Source: Emticicia sp. 21SJ11W-3 (lineage in GTDB: Bacteria > Bacteroidota > Bacteroidia > Cytophagales > Spirosomataceae). From it: DNA of 64,000 bases. The stretch's first letter is position 1. Each line of letters starts with the position of its first letter. The notes beneath the pieces are model-generated. The model made no database searches, was not told the DNA's origin, and worked only from the letters and a program-made list of their open reading frames with translations. Positions 16,663 to 25,313 of the stretch are shown here, in pieces. The DNA lies in assembly GCF_024138715.1 (NCBI RefSeq), contig NZ_CP092074.1:2976001-3040000 (forward strand), in the 5' to 3' direction. The translations under genes were made by a program, and so were the position numbers.

Positions 16663-16713
16663 AAAGATTTGTTTCTGCCCACAGGCCATGCCAGATGGCA
16701 GAAACAAATCTTT
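16663..16713. terminator. Long hairpin between convergent genes
   Basis: Perfect 17-bp arms at 16663-16679 and 16697-16713 (core GATTTGTTTCTGCC / GGCAGAAACAAATC) with a 17-nt loop. There is no strong T tract, so it may be a terminator or a REP-like hairpin. Confidence 0.6.
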
Positions 16714-16736
16714 ATAGCCCACAAAAATATTTGATT

Positions 16737-17531
16737 TTAAACCGCCACAGGCGCTTTAATGGCCGGGTATGGGTCATATTCTTCCAGGCGGAAGTCTTCA
16801 ATTTTAAAGTCGAAAATGCTTTTCACCTCGGGGTTTACCCACATTTTGGGTAGTTTGCGTGGCTCGCGCGATAGTTGCAGTTCAACCTGTTCCAGATGGT
16901 TCAGGTAAATGTGGGTATCGCCGCCTGTCCAGATAAACTCATGGGCTTCCAGCCCGCACTCCTGCGCTATCATCATGGTCAGTAAGGCATAAGAAGCAAT
17001 ATTGAAAGGCACACCCAGAAAAACATCGGCACTGCGCTGGTATAACTGGCATGACAGCTTGTTATCGGCCACATAAAACTGAAACAAGGCATGGCAGGGC
17101 ATTAAAGCCATTTGCGAAAGCTCACCGACATTCCAGGCAGAAACGATAATCCGGCGCGAATCAGGAGATTTTTTAAGGGTATTGATTACCTCTTTCAGCT
17201 GGTCTATACTGCTGCCGTCGGCGGTGGCCCAGCTGCGCCATTGCTTGCCGTAAATGGGGCCCAGGTTGCCATCGGCGTCCGCCCATTCATCCCAGATAGA
17301 TACCCCGTTTTCTTTCAGGTATCCAATATTGGTTTCGCCTCTGATAAACCACAACAACTCATGAATAATAGACCGCGTATGTACTTTTTTGGTAGTTACC
17401 AACGGAAAACCCTCTTGCAGATTAAACCGCATCTGATAACCAAAAACGCTGATAGTACCGGTGCCGGTACGATCGGTTTTTCTGGTTCCGTTTTCAAGAA
17501 TATGTTTGAGTAGGTCCTGATACTGCTTCAT
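16737..17531 (-). CDS. thyA: Thymidylate synthase
   Basis: 264 residues, the same length as E. coli ThyA. It converts dUMP to dTMP using methylene-tetrahydrofolate in the cytoplasm. The catalytic Cys146 lies in [20 protein letters not shown] (21-26) is the early phosphate-binding loop, [10 protein letters not shown] supplies the Arg ligands and [12 protein letters not shown] is the conserved late motif. No dihydrofolate reductase gene follows within the window. Its promoter is at 17558-17565. Confidence 0.97.
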   Translation of the reverse strand: MKQYQDLLKHILENGTRKTDRTGTGTISVFGYQMRFNLQEGFPLVTTKKVHTRSIIHELLWFIRGETNIGYLKENGVSIWDEWADADGNLGPIYGKQWRSWATADGSSIDQLKEVINTLKKSPDSRRIIVSAWNVGELSQMALMPCHALFQFYVADNKLSCQLYQRSADVFLGVPFNIASYALLTMMIAQECGLEAHEFIWTGGDTHIYLNHLEQVELQLSREPRKLPKMWVNPEVKSIFDFKIEDFRLEEYDPYPAIKAPVAV

Positions 17532-17557
17532 GGGATTGCGGCTATTGAGAATTTTTG

Positions 17558-17565
17558 CAAAGGTA
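17558..17565 (-). promoter_or_regulatory. Bacteroidota -7 element for thyA
   Basis: TACCTTTG on the minus strand is a perfect TAnnTTTG match, 27 bp upstream of the thyA start. Confidence 0.6.
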
Positions 17566-17618
17566 ATGAAATTATTAATTTAAACCCGTAGTGCATTTTG
17601 AATCGTAGAATATAAGCT

Positions 17619-17695
17619 GCCAATAAATATTCTAAAGGGTTTGATTGAACCATTCAGTTCAACATCTTCAAGTCTTTTGAGGCAGAAATGAATCT
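17619..17695 (+). repeat. Dispersed repeat R1, copy 2
   Basis: Opposite-orientation partner of 721-790, sharing GCCAATAAAT, GGGTT and TTGAACCATTCAGTTCA followed by CATCTTCAAGT. Confidence 0.6.
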
Positions 17696-17744
17696 GCACT
17701 TGTTTGGGATTGCTTTTAGATTGATTCTGAGTTTTTTGAAAGAT

Positions 17745-17915
17745 TGGGTATCCCGTAGGGATGATATATCGGTAGAAAATATGGCTGATACAAGTATAAA
17801 GTCCCATCGGGACGATATATTAAGTACTCAACAATAAATATATTATCCCTGACGGGATACACAGCTATAAGCCAAATCTACGTCTACTGATATAACATCC
17901 CTATGGGATTCCGTT
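17745..17915. repeat. CCCGTNGGGA-type palindromic repeat cluster
   Basis: Successive short palindromes: TCCCGTAGGGATGATATAT, TCCCATCGGGACGATATAT, ATCCCTGACGGGATAC and ATCCCTATGGGATT. They are joined by the spacers CGGTAGAAAATA and AATAAATATATTATC. The same units, with the same spacers, make up the array at 27481-28185, so this is a dispersed family. The gap 17566-18162 holds no gene. Confidence 0.75.
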
Positions 17916-18032
17916 TGAATGGAAGGTTAACTGATTAAATTCAACAATCTTTGATTAGTGCTAATTTGAGGTCTATGCTTCTTAAATGCACTACGAGTTA
18001 ATTTAAGTAACGCTGATTTAACCGGTGATTAT

Positions 18033-18105
18033 GGAGAGAGGGTGTCTTAAAAGAAATTCACAAAAATTTTATCTGGCAAAAATCTCTTTAAGACAGCCGC
18101 TCTCC
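18033..18105. repeat. Imperfect inverted repeat, possible MITE or terminator
   Basis: The outer arms GGAGAGAGGGTGTCTTAAA and GGAGAGCGGCTGTCTTAAA (reverse complement of the right end) face each other across about 35 bp. GGCTGTCTTAAA-type ends resemble terminal inverted repeats of some insertion sequences. No target duplication is obvious. Confidence 0.45.
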
Positions 18106-18131
18106 AAATTTTCATCTAACTAAACATGGCT

Positions 18132-18155
18132 GCGACCAGGATGTTCGCGCCACAA
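18132..18155 (+). repeat. Dispersed palindrome family C (GCGAACAGGATGTTCGC), copy 1
   Basis: GCGACCAGGATGTTCGC followed by GCCACAA. Matching copies are at 47771-47796 and 49946-49970. Confidence 0.7.
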
Positions 18156-18162
18156 TAAAGGC

Positions 18163-20427
18163 TTAACCTACCACAATGGGCGCGGCCAGGCATGAGTCAG
18201 GAATATTGAATGCCTCAACCAGTGGTACGGCATCGGTTCTTATATCCCAGCATAACTGGTTCACGAGCTTGCGGATGGCCTTTGTTTTGGCGGCTTCCAT
18301 GTAGCCTTCTTCCAGATACCAGCCTTTGTTATGCTCAATTTCCGACAAAGCAAATAACTGTTTCAGTTTGGTCAGAATCGCCTTCAGGCCTTCGTCTTCT
18401 ACTCCATTTACAGCCGTCTGAAACTGCTCCAGCATCAGCCTGTCCAGATACGCCCGCGCCACATCCTGCATCTGGTGTTGGGCTACATTAAAGGCATCGT
18501 AGGCATCAAGCCCACTTTCAATGAGCTTTTTCATGCGGCGTGCCGCCGATGCCAGAATCACCTTCTCGCGGTACTCAAAAGCATTTTTATGGAAGGTGTC
18601 GTCTAGCAGATGTGCCTCATCGGTATTGCGGGTAGCCATTGGGTTTTTCTGCATTATTACCGTTTTGGTTTGCTCATACACGTAGTTAAGCATACCAATG
18701 CTATCCATCTGCTCAAAGGTTTTTCTGAACTCGGCCAGGCGGCTTTTGGCTACCAGCTGCATCAATACGGTGTTGTCGCCCTCAAAGGTAGTATATATTT
18801 CGGTATCGTTTTTCAGGGCATCAATGCGGTTTTCAGACAAATAACCTTTGCCACCGCAGGCCTCGCGGCATTCCTGCAAAATATCGCGGGTGCTCCAGGT
18901 TACGTACGACTTCATACCTGCGGCCAGCGCTTCTATCTCCTGCATATCAGCCTCGGTTCTGTGCAAAAACCGATGGGTAAGGTATTGCAGGCCAAAGTGC
19001 ATGGCGTAGGTTTTGGCCAGCAGGGGTATCAGCCTGCGCTGGTGCATGCGGTAGTTCAGGATAGGCACCTCAGAGCCGCCCTCGGGGCCAAACTGCCTGC
19101 GTTGGTCGCCGTATCTGATGGCAATGCTTAACCCCGATTTAGAAGCCGCAAGCGCCGAACGCGGAATGCCGATTCGCCCGCCGACCAGCGTGCCCAGCAT
19201 GGTAAAGAACCGGCGGTTGTCGCTCGGAATCGGGCTTTCAAACAAACCATCTTCATTAACGGTAGCGAAGCGGTCGAGCATATCGTCTTTGGGTATCACC
19301 ACGTTATCAAAACTGATGGTGCCGTTATCTACGCCGTTCAGCCCCATTTTAGGGCCGCAGTCGGCAATGGTTATGCCCTTTAGGGTGTTGCCAGCTTCGT
19401 CGCGCAATGGCACCACAAAAGCATTAACGCCGTAATCTTTGCCATCAATAATCAGTTTGGCAAAAACGGTGGCCATGCGGCCATGTCTGGCGGCGTTGCC
19501 AATGTATTCTTTTTGTGCTTTGGGGTGCGGCGTATGTATAGTAAAACTCCGTGTGCTGTGGTTATAAGTAGCGGTAGTTTCAATGCCCTTCACGTTTGAG
19601 CCATGATTGGTTTCTGTCATGGCAAAGCAACCGGGGATTTCGAGCGTACCTATTTTTTGCAGGTACTTTTTATAGTGTTTTTCGGTACCCAATGAATACA
19701 CACTCATGCCCCAAAGCCCAAACTGCACGCCGAATTTTATAACCAGGCTGAGGTCATGGTAACTTAGGGTTTCCATAATGGCAAAGTAGTCGGCAATGTT
19801 GTTGCCCCCGCCATATTCTTTGGGGTAGGCCATATTACCCAGATTCTCGGCCGCCAGTGTTTTGCACCATTGCAGCACTTTTTCTCGGTACACCTCAATA
19901 TCTGTTGAGGTCTCGTAGGCAAATTCAGGCCTGCTGATAACCCCTTTTACCCGATTGATGATAGGCGCATAGCTGCCATCGAGCAATTCGGTTAGCTTGC
20001 GGGTATCAAAACTATGGGTGGTATGGTGTATAGACGTAAATGTTTTACCGGCTGTTTTAAACTGGCTGATGGCCTCTTCACCGGCCAGGCCCAGGTTCAG
20101 CTCAAGGGTTATAAAGGCCGGTTCCCGTTCGGCCACGTCTTTATCATTACCCGACAACCATACCGACACATCAAAAATATCTTTGGCCTGTGGCAATGCC
20201 TGCAAGGCCTCTTCAATTTCGGTTTTCCAGTTGGCCAGTTGCTGCCTGCCGGGTGGTGTAGCTATGTTGAGCCGGGCCATCAGGTATTGCTGCTCGGTTG
20301 CTGTAAGCCATGGCTGGTTGTCTATAAAGTCTTTGAGTGTCTGTAATTCTTTTTGGGTCAGGAGGTCGTCTGACCAGACCAGGTAAAAAAGCGGAAGAAA
20401 AGCCTTCAATTTTTTGTTCTCCATCAT
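18163..20427 (-). CDS. Acyl-CoA dehydrogenase/oxidase-family protein
   Basis: Start set at the ATG at 20427 (754 residues); the longer frame begins at a TTG. The flavin core is clear: CFAMTETNHGSNVKGIET (the AMTE(x)nGS segment that binds FAD), GPKMGLNGVDNGTISFDNVVIP in the middle beta-domain, RYGDQRRQFGP, and ECREACGGKGYLSENRI near the C-terminal helical domain. YTTFEGDNTVLMQ carries the Glu that acts as base in acyl-CoA oxidases. An extra N-terminal helical domain (about 150 residues) and a long C-terminus make it closer to the large ACOX-like group than to short acyl-CoA dehydrogenases. It would oxidise an acyl-CoA in fatty-acid breakdown. There is no beta-oxidation gene alongside. Confidence 0.88.
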   Translation of the reverse strand: MMENKKLKAFLPLFYLVWSDDLLTQKELQTLKDFIDNQPWLTATEQQYLMARLNIATPPGRQQLANWKTEIEEALQALPQAKDIFDVSVWLSGNDKDVAEREPAFITLELNLGLAGEEAISQFKTAGKTFTSIHHTTHSFDTRKLTELLDGSYAPIINRVKGVISRPEFAYETSTDIEVYREKVLQWCKTLAAENLGNMAYPKEYGGGNNIADYFAIMETLSYHDLSLVIKFGVQFGLWGMSVYSLGTEKHYKKYLQKIGTLEIPGCFAMTETNHGSNVKGIETTATYNHSTRSFTIHTPHPKAQKEYIGNAARHGRMATVFAKLIIDGKDYGVNAFVVPLRDEAGNTLKGITIADCGPKMGLNGVDNGTISFDNVVIPKDDMLDRFATVNEDGLFESPIPSDNRRFFTMLGTLVGGRIGIPRSALAASKSGLSIAIRYGDQRRQFGPEGGSEVPILNYRMHQRRLIPLLAKTYAMHFGLQYLTHRFLHRTEADMQEIEALAAGMKSYVTWSTRDILQECREACGGKGYLSENRIDALKNDTEIYTTFEGDNTVLMQLVAKSRLAEFRKTFEQMDSIGMLNYVYEQTKTVIMQKNPMATRNTDEAHLLDDTFHKNAFEYREKVILASAARRMKKLIESGLDAYDAFNVAQHQMQDVARAYLDRLMLEQFQTAVNGVEDEGLKAILTKLKQLFALSEIEHNKGWYLEEGYMEAAKTKAIRKLVNQLCWDIRTDAVPLVEAFNIPDSCLAAPIVVG

Positions 20428-20510
20428 GCAAATCAATTGTTGTGGTATAGTGGGTAAATATACCGGTTTCTGCAATGCCCTAAACGGGTTTTATGGTTTT
20501 GCCATTTCAG

Positions 20511-20518
20511 CAAAGGTA
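20511..20518 (-). promoter_or_regulatory. Bacteroidota -7 element for the acyl-CoA dehydrogenase gene
   Basis: TACCTTTG on the minus strand, a perfect TAnnTTTG match about 84 bp upstream of the chosen ATG. Nothing else is recognised in 20519-20798. Confidence 0.5.
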
Positions 20519-20798
20519 ACAGGCAACCGGGGTGTTTTACGCAATAACAACTTTTGGCGCTATTTGGTTAATGAGAAAAAGAATATTTTATCATTTTTTT
20601 GCAATAATTGTATAAATTATTTTATTATTCTAAGTTTTTTGTTAGATTAGCTTACGCTTTGACCCGTAAACAGTATGCAGCCTAAAACCTAAAGGAGTGT
20701 CTCGCACCGACACCACAACCGATGCTGTCTTTCAATTCTACTGCTCTGCTAATTTTCACCAAAAGCAGCAAAAACTTATTATTTTTTAACAGGTTGAC

Positions 20799-21632
20799 AT
20801 GGCAGACCAAAATCAGGAAAGGGAGGTAATCCTGCTTACAATAGATATAGCCACACTTGTTTACCTGACGGGTTTTGCCTTGATTTTTGCACTGATACTG
20901 GTGCTTAAGCTAAAACACTGGAAAGATACGCTTGAAAAACTGGAAACCCGTGCGCAGCAGGTACAGGCTATATTATTAGAGCGATTGGCACATCAGAATA
21001 AATTTCTGAATCAATTAAGAAAAGAATTGCATGAGAGCCCCTGCCAGCTGCTCTTTGTGGCGCAGATTAACCTCAATATGGCAGAGGAGGACCAACCCAC
21101 GGGCGATGAACACATTCTTCTTTTTACGAATACCAACCGGCTGATAACCCAGACGATTCAGGAACTGCGGAATCTGATGAGACGACTGGAAGAAGCTGCC
21201 GCCCCGGCTGAAAGCCTTACGGCGGGTATCAGACATGAACTCGATAAAATCAGGAATACAACCCTGACCGACACCCGCATGACGGTGGTAGGGCGGGTGT
21301 TTGCACTACGGCCCGAGCAGGAGATTATTTTACTGAAAATGATTCAGGAATTATGGAGTACTACAGATTTTGAAATACCGCCAGCCGAATTATGGATTGA
21401 CTTGCGCTTTGAGCCGGATAATTTTACCATGCTTGTGAGCCTGTGGCATGGCAGCGATGTTGAAGAAGCGCAAAGGCGCATAATTGAGCAGCAAACGGCA
21501 GAAACAAGAAAAAAATGCAGGTTAATAGATTTTGACTGCCGGCAGGCATGGGCTGATGCCCGAACGGTTGTTTTTGAATTCAGCGCCTGTAAGCAAGGTT
21601 ACATTGGCAGCCCCAGGCATTATTGCTGGTGA
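20799..21632 (+). CDS. Degenerate HisKA_3-type sensor histidine kinase (likely pseudokinase)
   Basis: A 277-residue protein with one N-terminal TM helix (residues 17-37), then a coiled segment and a dimerisation-like helix LRKELHESPCQLLFVAQINLN. His78 stands where HisKA_3 kinases have the phospho-acceptor (RELHD-x-xGQ). A second helix pair (RNLMRRLEEAAAP, AGIRHELDKI) and LRPEQEIILLKMIQELWS match the region leading to the ATPase N-box, but the N-box itself is not recognisable (WSTTDFEIPP instead of N-x-x-KH) and no G-boxes follow. It therefore should not bind ATP normally. No response regulator is adjacent. The 3' end overlaps the convergent YdeI gene by 13 bp. Confidence 0.6.
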   Translation: MADQNQEREVILLTIDIATLVYLTGFALIFALILVLKLKHWKDTLEKLETRAQQVQAILLERLAHQNKFLNQLRKELHESPCQLLFVAQINLNMAEEDQPTGDEHILLFTNTNRLITQTIQELRNLMRRLEEAAAPAESLTAGIRHELDKIRNTTLTDTRMTVVGRVFALRPEQEIILLKMIQELWSTTDFEIPPAELWIDLRFEPDNFTMLVSLWHGSDVEEAQRRIIEQQTAETRKKCRLIDFDCRQAWADARTVVFEFSACKQGYIGSPRHYCW

Positions 21633-22099
21633 TACTTCTGCCCGCTGGCCACTTTTTCAATGGTTTTTACGATTCTTGCCGCCCGGGTTTCGTCGGTTTT
21701 GGCAGAGTAAATCCACTCAATAAAACCTTTTTTTTCGCCTTCAGAATACCCCATGAATTTTTCATACAGGCCGGGTTCGTCTTTCAGGCAGTCGGCCAGT
21801 TCTTCCGGCACATCTGTCGGCAGGTTGTCGGCATATAAAATAACCCTTACGGTGTCGCCGAGTTGTTTTTTGATTTTCTTTCTGATTTCAGCCTTCACCG
21901 GAAAAAACAACCTCCCCTGCCCCATGGGCATCAGGTTATAGCCGCGTATCTCATAGCCGTCAACCGAACCCCTTACCCGCACCCAGCCGAAAGGCCCTTT
22001 GCGTGGGGCATCCATTTCTTTTATTTCAACGTATGTCCACCCACCGGGGGCGTCCATTTTTTCGAGGCGATACTCCTGGTCAATCAGCGGTTTTTCCAT
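21620..22099 (-). CDS. DUF1905/YdeI-OmdA family protein
   Basis: A 159-residue protein. The N-terminal part (19-90) is a DUF1905 beta-barrel (GWTYVEI, FGWVRVRGSVDGYEIRGYNLMPMG, GRLFFPVKAEIRKKIKKQLGDTV). The C-terminal part (about 105-155) is the YdeI/OmpD-associated helical motif: P-x-E-L...FMGYSEGEKKGFIEWIYSAKTDETRAARI. The family is linked to antimicrobial-peptide protection in some bacteria, but its biochemical role is unclear. It lies 2 bp after the TfoX-like gene, so the two are probably co-transcribed. Confidence 0.85.
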   Translation of the reverse strand: MEKPLIDQEYRLEKMDAPGGWTYVEIKEMDAPRKGPFGWVRVRGSVDGYEIRGYNLMPMGQGRLFFPVKAEIRKKIKKQLGDTVRVILYADNLPTDVPEELADCLKDEPGLYEKFMGYSEGEKKGFIEWIYSAKTDETRAARIVKTIEKVASGQKYHQQ

Positions 22100-22101
22100 T
22101 G

Positions 22102-22455
22102 CTATTTAGATTTTTTAGCCAAAGGGTTGTAATTGAGGCAAAGCTGCAGCCAGTGTTCAAGGTCTTTTCGGGTTCTGATACCCCGCTCGGTTACGTACAC
22201 GTAGCCTTTCATGGCCTTACCGCTAAAGTCCATCGGCAGGCAATCGGGGTTTTCTATGGCTGTGGCAAAATCTTCGGGGCTCAGGCGGCAGAGCACCACG
22301 TCTTCACCAGTCTTTTTATTGGTATGCGTGGCACAGCACATCTTGTCGTCGACCATGATACAAACCCCGCTGAACATGGTTTTTTCAGTAAAACTCACCT
22401 GTTTTTCTGTAAGAATGTCTCTGATTCTGTTCAGAACGGCTTCGTTGTAGGGCAT
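22102..22455 (-). CDS. TfoX/Sxy N-terminal-domain protein
   Basis: A 117-residue protein consisting only of the TfoX N-terminal domain: VSFTEKTMFSGVCIMVDDKMCCATH near residues 20-44, then LCRLSPEDFATAIE, and the GKAMKGYVYV strand with a C-terminal helix. In gammaproteobacteria TfoX/Sxy proteins promote competence, but stand-alone N-terminal-domain proteins are widespread and of unknown function. It is directly followed by the YdeI-like gene. Confidence 0.85.
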   Translation of the reverse strand: MPYNEAVLNRIRDILTEKQVSFTEKTMFSGVCIMVDDKMCCATHTNKKTGEDVVLCRLSPEDFATAIENPDCLPMDFSGKAMKGYVYVTERGIRTRKDLEHWLQLCLNYNPLAKKSK

Positions 22456-22481
22456 GGGCGAAAAAGAATTATTGGTAAATT

Positions 22482-22510
22482 GCAGAGAGAAGGCAATGCC
22501 CTCTCTCTAC
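22482..22510. repeat. Palindrome family A variant
   Basis: GAGAGAAGGCAATGCCCTCTCTC, a variant of the GTAGAGACAGGGCATTGCC-type palindromes found elsewhere in the window. It lies between the OsmC and TfoX genes and may act as a terminator. Confidence 0.55.
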
Positions 22511-22529
22511 ACAAGTTTACTGTTTTACC

Positions 22530-22952
22530 TTACTCATTCAAAGAATAAGAATGCGTTATTTCGGCAGTGGGCGATAACTGCGCTGTGGCCGAGCAATATT
22601 TCTCCATTGATAACTTGATGGCTCTTTCTATCTTTTCTGTGTCAATGGTTCCCTTAAATGCGTAATGAATATTAATTTTTCTGAAAGGCTTCATTTCTGT
22701 ACCTTCAATCTGTGTACGCTCGCCTTCTACACTTATCCGCAGGTCTTCAATCAGCTGGCGTTGTTTTTTAAGTACCAGTATTACATCAATGGCAGTGCAA
22801 CCACCCAGGCCCATCAGCAGCAGCTCCATGGGTCTGGCACCGGCGTTATGCCCGCCTATCTCCACGTTGGCATCAATGTGGTTGGTTACTCCCGAAACGC
22901 CAGTTGCCTCAAAATGAAAGGCATCATCCACTCTTACTAATTCTACTTTCAT
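22530..22952 (-). CDS. OsmC/Ohr-family protein
   Basis: A 140-residue OsmC-fold protein. The two redox cysteines are in place: Cys52 in MGLGGCTAIDV and Cys120 in SMEKYCSATAQL, with the conserved RPMELLLMGL helix between strand and first Cys. Such proteins reduce organic hydroperoxides through a thiol cycle in the cytoplasm. This shorter YhfA-like subgroup has less certain substrates. The gene heads a minus-strand trio with the TfoX and YdeI genes, separated from them by a palindrome. Confidence 0.9.
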   Translation of the reverse strand: MKVELVRVDDAFHFEATGVSGVTNHIDANVEIGGHNAGARPMELLLMGLGGCTAIDVILVLKKQRQLIEDLRISVEGERTQIEGTEMKPFRKINIHYAFKGTIDTEKIERAIKLSMEKYCSATAQLSPTAEITHSYSLNE

Positions 22953-23040
22953 ATTATTATTTTGTTGTAGTGCTCTTTTCTTAGCTGGATAATCCAGCGA
23001 TTTGTTTATAAATTAAACTTCTTTACTTATCGTTTATGGG

Positions 23041-23340
23041 TTGTTACTTTTTTGCCTGAAAAAAGTAACGCAAAAAGCAGGCATCATTTAACTCGCACAA
23101 TTAAAAATCTGATATTTCATTTCTTTTAATCCGTTTTTTTTGTTTGATTTTTAACCGTGCTCAAACAGGAAATGATGCTAGCGGTCTATTAATCTTTAGT
23201 TGTTATTCTTTTTTCTACAGATTTCCTATTATACTCCTTACTCTGTGCAACTCTGTGCCAAACTTGGCGTACCTCCGTGGTAAAAATAAATTGTGTAACA
23301 TTGAGCTACTTTGTGTACATCGTGGCAAAATTTTCTAGCA
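23041..23340 (+). repeat. Dispersed repeat R2, copy 1
   Basis: This ~300-bp non-coding segment matches 61013-61310 in the opposite orientation. Shared landmarks are TTACTTTTTTCAGG, AGTTAAATGATGCCT, AACAACTAAAGATT, CATCATTTCCTGTT and TTACCACGGAGG. The rest of 22953-23618 shows no gene. Confidence 0.7.
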
Positions 23341-23618
23341 ATCGGATTTTCAAAAATATAAATCAATTATTTTATATATACGAAAACAATAAATCCTTAT
23401 ACGAAGTTTCCTGATTGCGACGTACTGAAAGTTCGCCTTAAAGAGTCAATTCGACAATCTGCAATCGATATTCGGCAATTACTTGGTTTTAATTCTGGAA
23501 GTTTTTTAAGAAATTGCAGTTTCAAACAGCACATAGCCATTTTAAACTGGTTATGGCACACCAAGGCACTGCCAATTCAGTAACAAATAAAACAGATTTT
23601 TAAAGAAAAACCGATAAA

Positions 23619-25043
23619 ATGGCGAAATACAATTCACTGAGAGAAATTCAGGAGGCAATCAGAAAACAGGAGACGTCTTGTGTAGCGTTGGTGAAATATT
23701 ATCTGGAACGAATTGAGGAAAATAAAAATCTGAATGTTTTTTTGGAAGTGTATGCCGGCGAGGCATTAAAAAAAGCCGCTGAGGTAGACGAAAAACTAAA
23801 AAACAACACCGCCGGCAGGCTGGCCGGAATGGTAATAGGCGTAAAAGACGTACTGGCCTACCAGGACCACGGTTTACAGGCAGCCAGCAGGATTCTGGAC
23901 GGCTTTGAGTCGCAGTTTACGGCAACGGCTGTGCAAAGGGTAATAGACGAAGACGTAATTATTATAGGCCGCCAGAACTGCGACGAATTTGCGATGGGGT
24001 CGTCGAACGAAAACTCGGCGTTTGGCCCGGTACGCAACTATGCCGACCCTACACGTGTGCCGGGTGGCTCGTCGGGGGCATCGGCGGTGGCAGTACAGGC
24101 AGATATGTGCCTGGCTTCGCTGGGTTCAGACACCGGCGGTTCTGTTCGGCAGCCGGCTGCTTTCTGCGGCGTTATTGGTGTAAAACCTACCTACTCGCGG
24201 GTTTCCCGCTGGGGACTGATTGCGTATGCGTCGTCATTCGACTGCGTGGGGCCCATTACCAGAGATGTAGACGATGCCGCGCTTCTGCTTGAAATTATTG
24301 CCGGAGCAGACGAGTACGACAGCACCGTATCCAGCCGCCCTGTACCCGCTTTTACCAAGCAACTAAGCCCCAAAAAACACTACCGCATTGCCTACATGCG
24401 TGAGGCGCTGGAAAGCGAAGGGCTGGACGAAGACGTTAAACAACGAACTTTTGAGACCATAAACTGGTTAAAAGACCAGGGCCATGTGGTAGAGGCTGTA
24501 GACTACCCATTGCTAAAATATCTGCTACCTACTTATTATATACTGACAACTGCCGAGGCCAGCTCGAACCTGTCGCGTTTTGATGGCGTGAAATATGGCT
24601 TCCGGGCAGGCAGCAAAGTTGACAATCTGGAAAGTCTCTACAAAAAAACACGTGCAGCAGGCTTCGGGGCTGAGGTTCGGAGGCGCATTATATTAGGCAC
24701 TTTTGTATTAAGTGCAGATTATTATGATGCCTATTATACCAAAGCACAGCGGGTTCGTCGTTTAATAAAAGAGTCGACCGACAAAATCCTGTCGGCTTAT
24801 GATTTTCTGATTTCGCCCACTACCCCAACGCCGCCCTTTAAAATAGGTGAAAAATCGGAAGACCAATTGCAGATGTTTCTGGCCGATATTTTTACGGTGC
24901 AGGCCAATGTAATCGGGAATCCGTGCGTTTCGATTCCGAACGGACAAAGCTCTGACGGCCTGCCGATTGGAATACAGGTGCTTGGCAAAAATTTTGAAGA
25001 AAGTGAAATGCTGGCCTTCGCTAAATTTTTGCAGCAACAGTAA
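23619..25043 (+). CDS. gatA: Aspartyl/glutamyl-tRNA amidotransferase subunit A (GatA-type amidase)
   Basis: A 474-residue amidase-signature enzyme. The Ser-cisSer-Lys triad is complete: Lys76 (GVKDVL), Ser151 (PGGSSGAS) and Ser175 (SDTGGSVRQPAAFCG). The sequence follows GatA closely (IGRQNCDEFAMGSSNENSAFGPV, GPITRDVDDAALLLEIIAG, CVSIPNG...LPIGIQVLG). In the GatCAB complex it releases ammonia from glutamine to amidate misacylated Glu-tRNA(Gln) or Asp-tRNA(Asn). gatB and gatC are not in the window, which is common in Bacteroidota. The gene is monocistronic. Confidence 0.92.
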   Translation: MAKYNSLREIQEAIRKQETSCVALVKYYLERIEENKNLNVFLEVYAGEALKKAAEVDEKLKNNTAGRLAGMVIGVKDVLAYQDHGLQAASRILDGFESQFTATAVQRVIDEDVIIIGRQNCDEFAMGSSNENSAFGPVRNYADPTRVPGGSSGASAVAVQADMCLASLGSDTGGSVRQPAAFCGVIGVKPTYSRVSRWGLIAYASSFDCVGPITRDVDDAALLLEIIAGADEYDSTVSSRPVPAFTKQLSPKKHYRIAYMREALESEGLDEDVKQRTFETINWLKDQGHVVEAVDYPLLKYLLPTYYILTTAEASSNLSRFDGVKYGFRAGSKVDNLESLYKKTRAAGFGAEVRRRIILGTFVLSADYYDAYYTKAQRVRRLIKESTDKILSAYDFLISPTTPTPPFKIGEKSEDQLQMFLADIFTVQANVIGNPCVSIPNGQSSDGLPIGIQVLGKNFEESEMLAFAKFLQQQ

Positions 25044-25240
25044 GCCCCTGAAAATGGTTTGAACAGCCCTGTGCCTGGCTTAAAACAACTGTTTTTCAAG
25101 GTTTTCGGAAAACCCCGATGGTTGTTTCAAGGTATAAAAATTGCCCCAAACCGGCTTCCAAATGCTTATTGTTTTTTCAGAAAAATTTGAAAATATCAAA
25201 AAAAGTTTTACAATTCCTTGACAAACAAGCGGTTGTGTTC

Positions 25241-25248
25241 TATTTTTG
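25241..25248 (+). promoter_or_regulatory. Promoter for the LysM transglycosylase gene
   Basis: TATTTTTG, a perfect TAnnTTTG match with a TTG (25218-25220) 20 bp upstream as -33 element; the ATG follows at 25314. Confidence 0.55.
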
Positions 25249-25313
25249 ACAAACATTGCTTTCTTAGTGCCATTACAAAAGCTGAAATCCCGTAGTAAAA
25301 AGATATTGAAATT

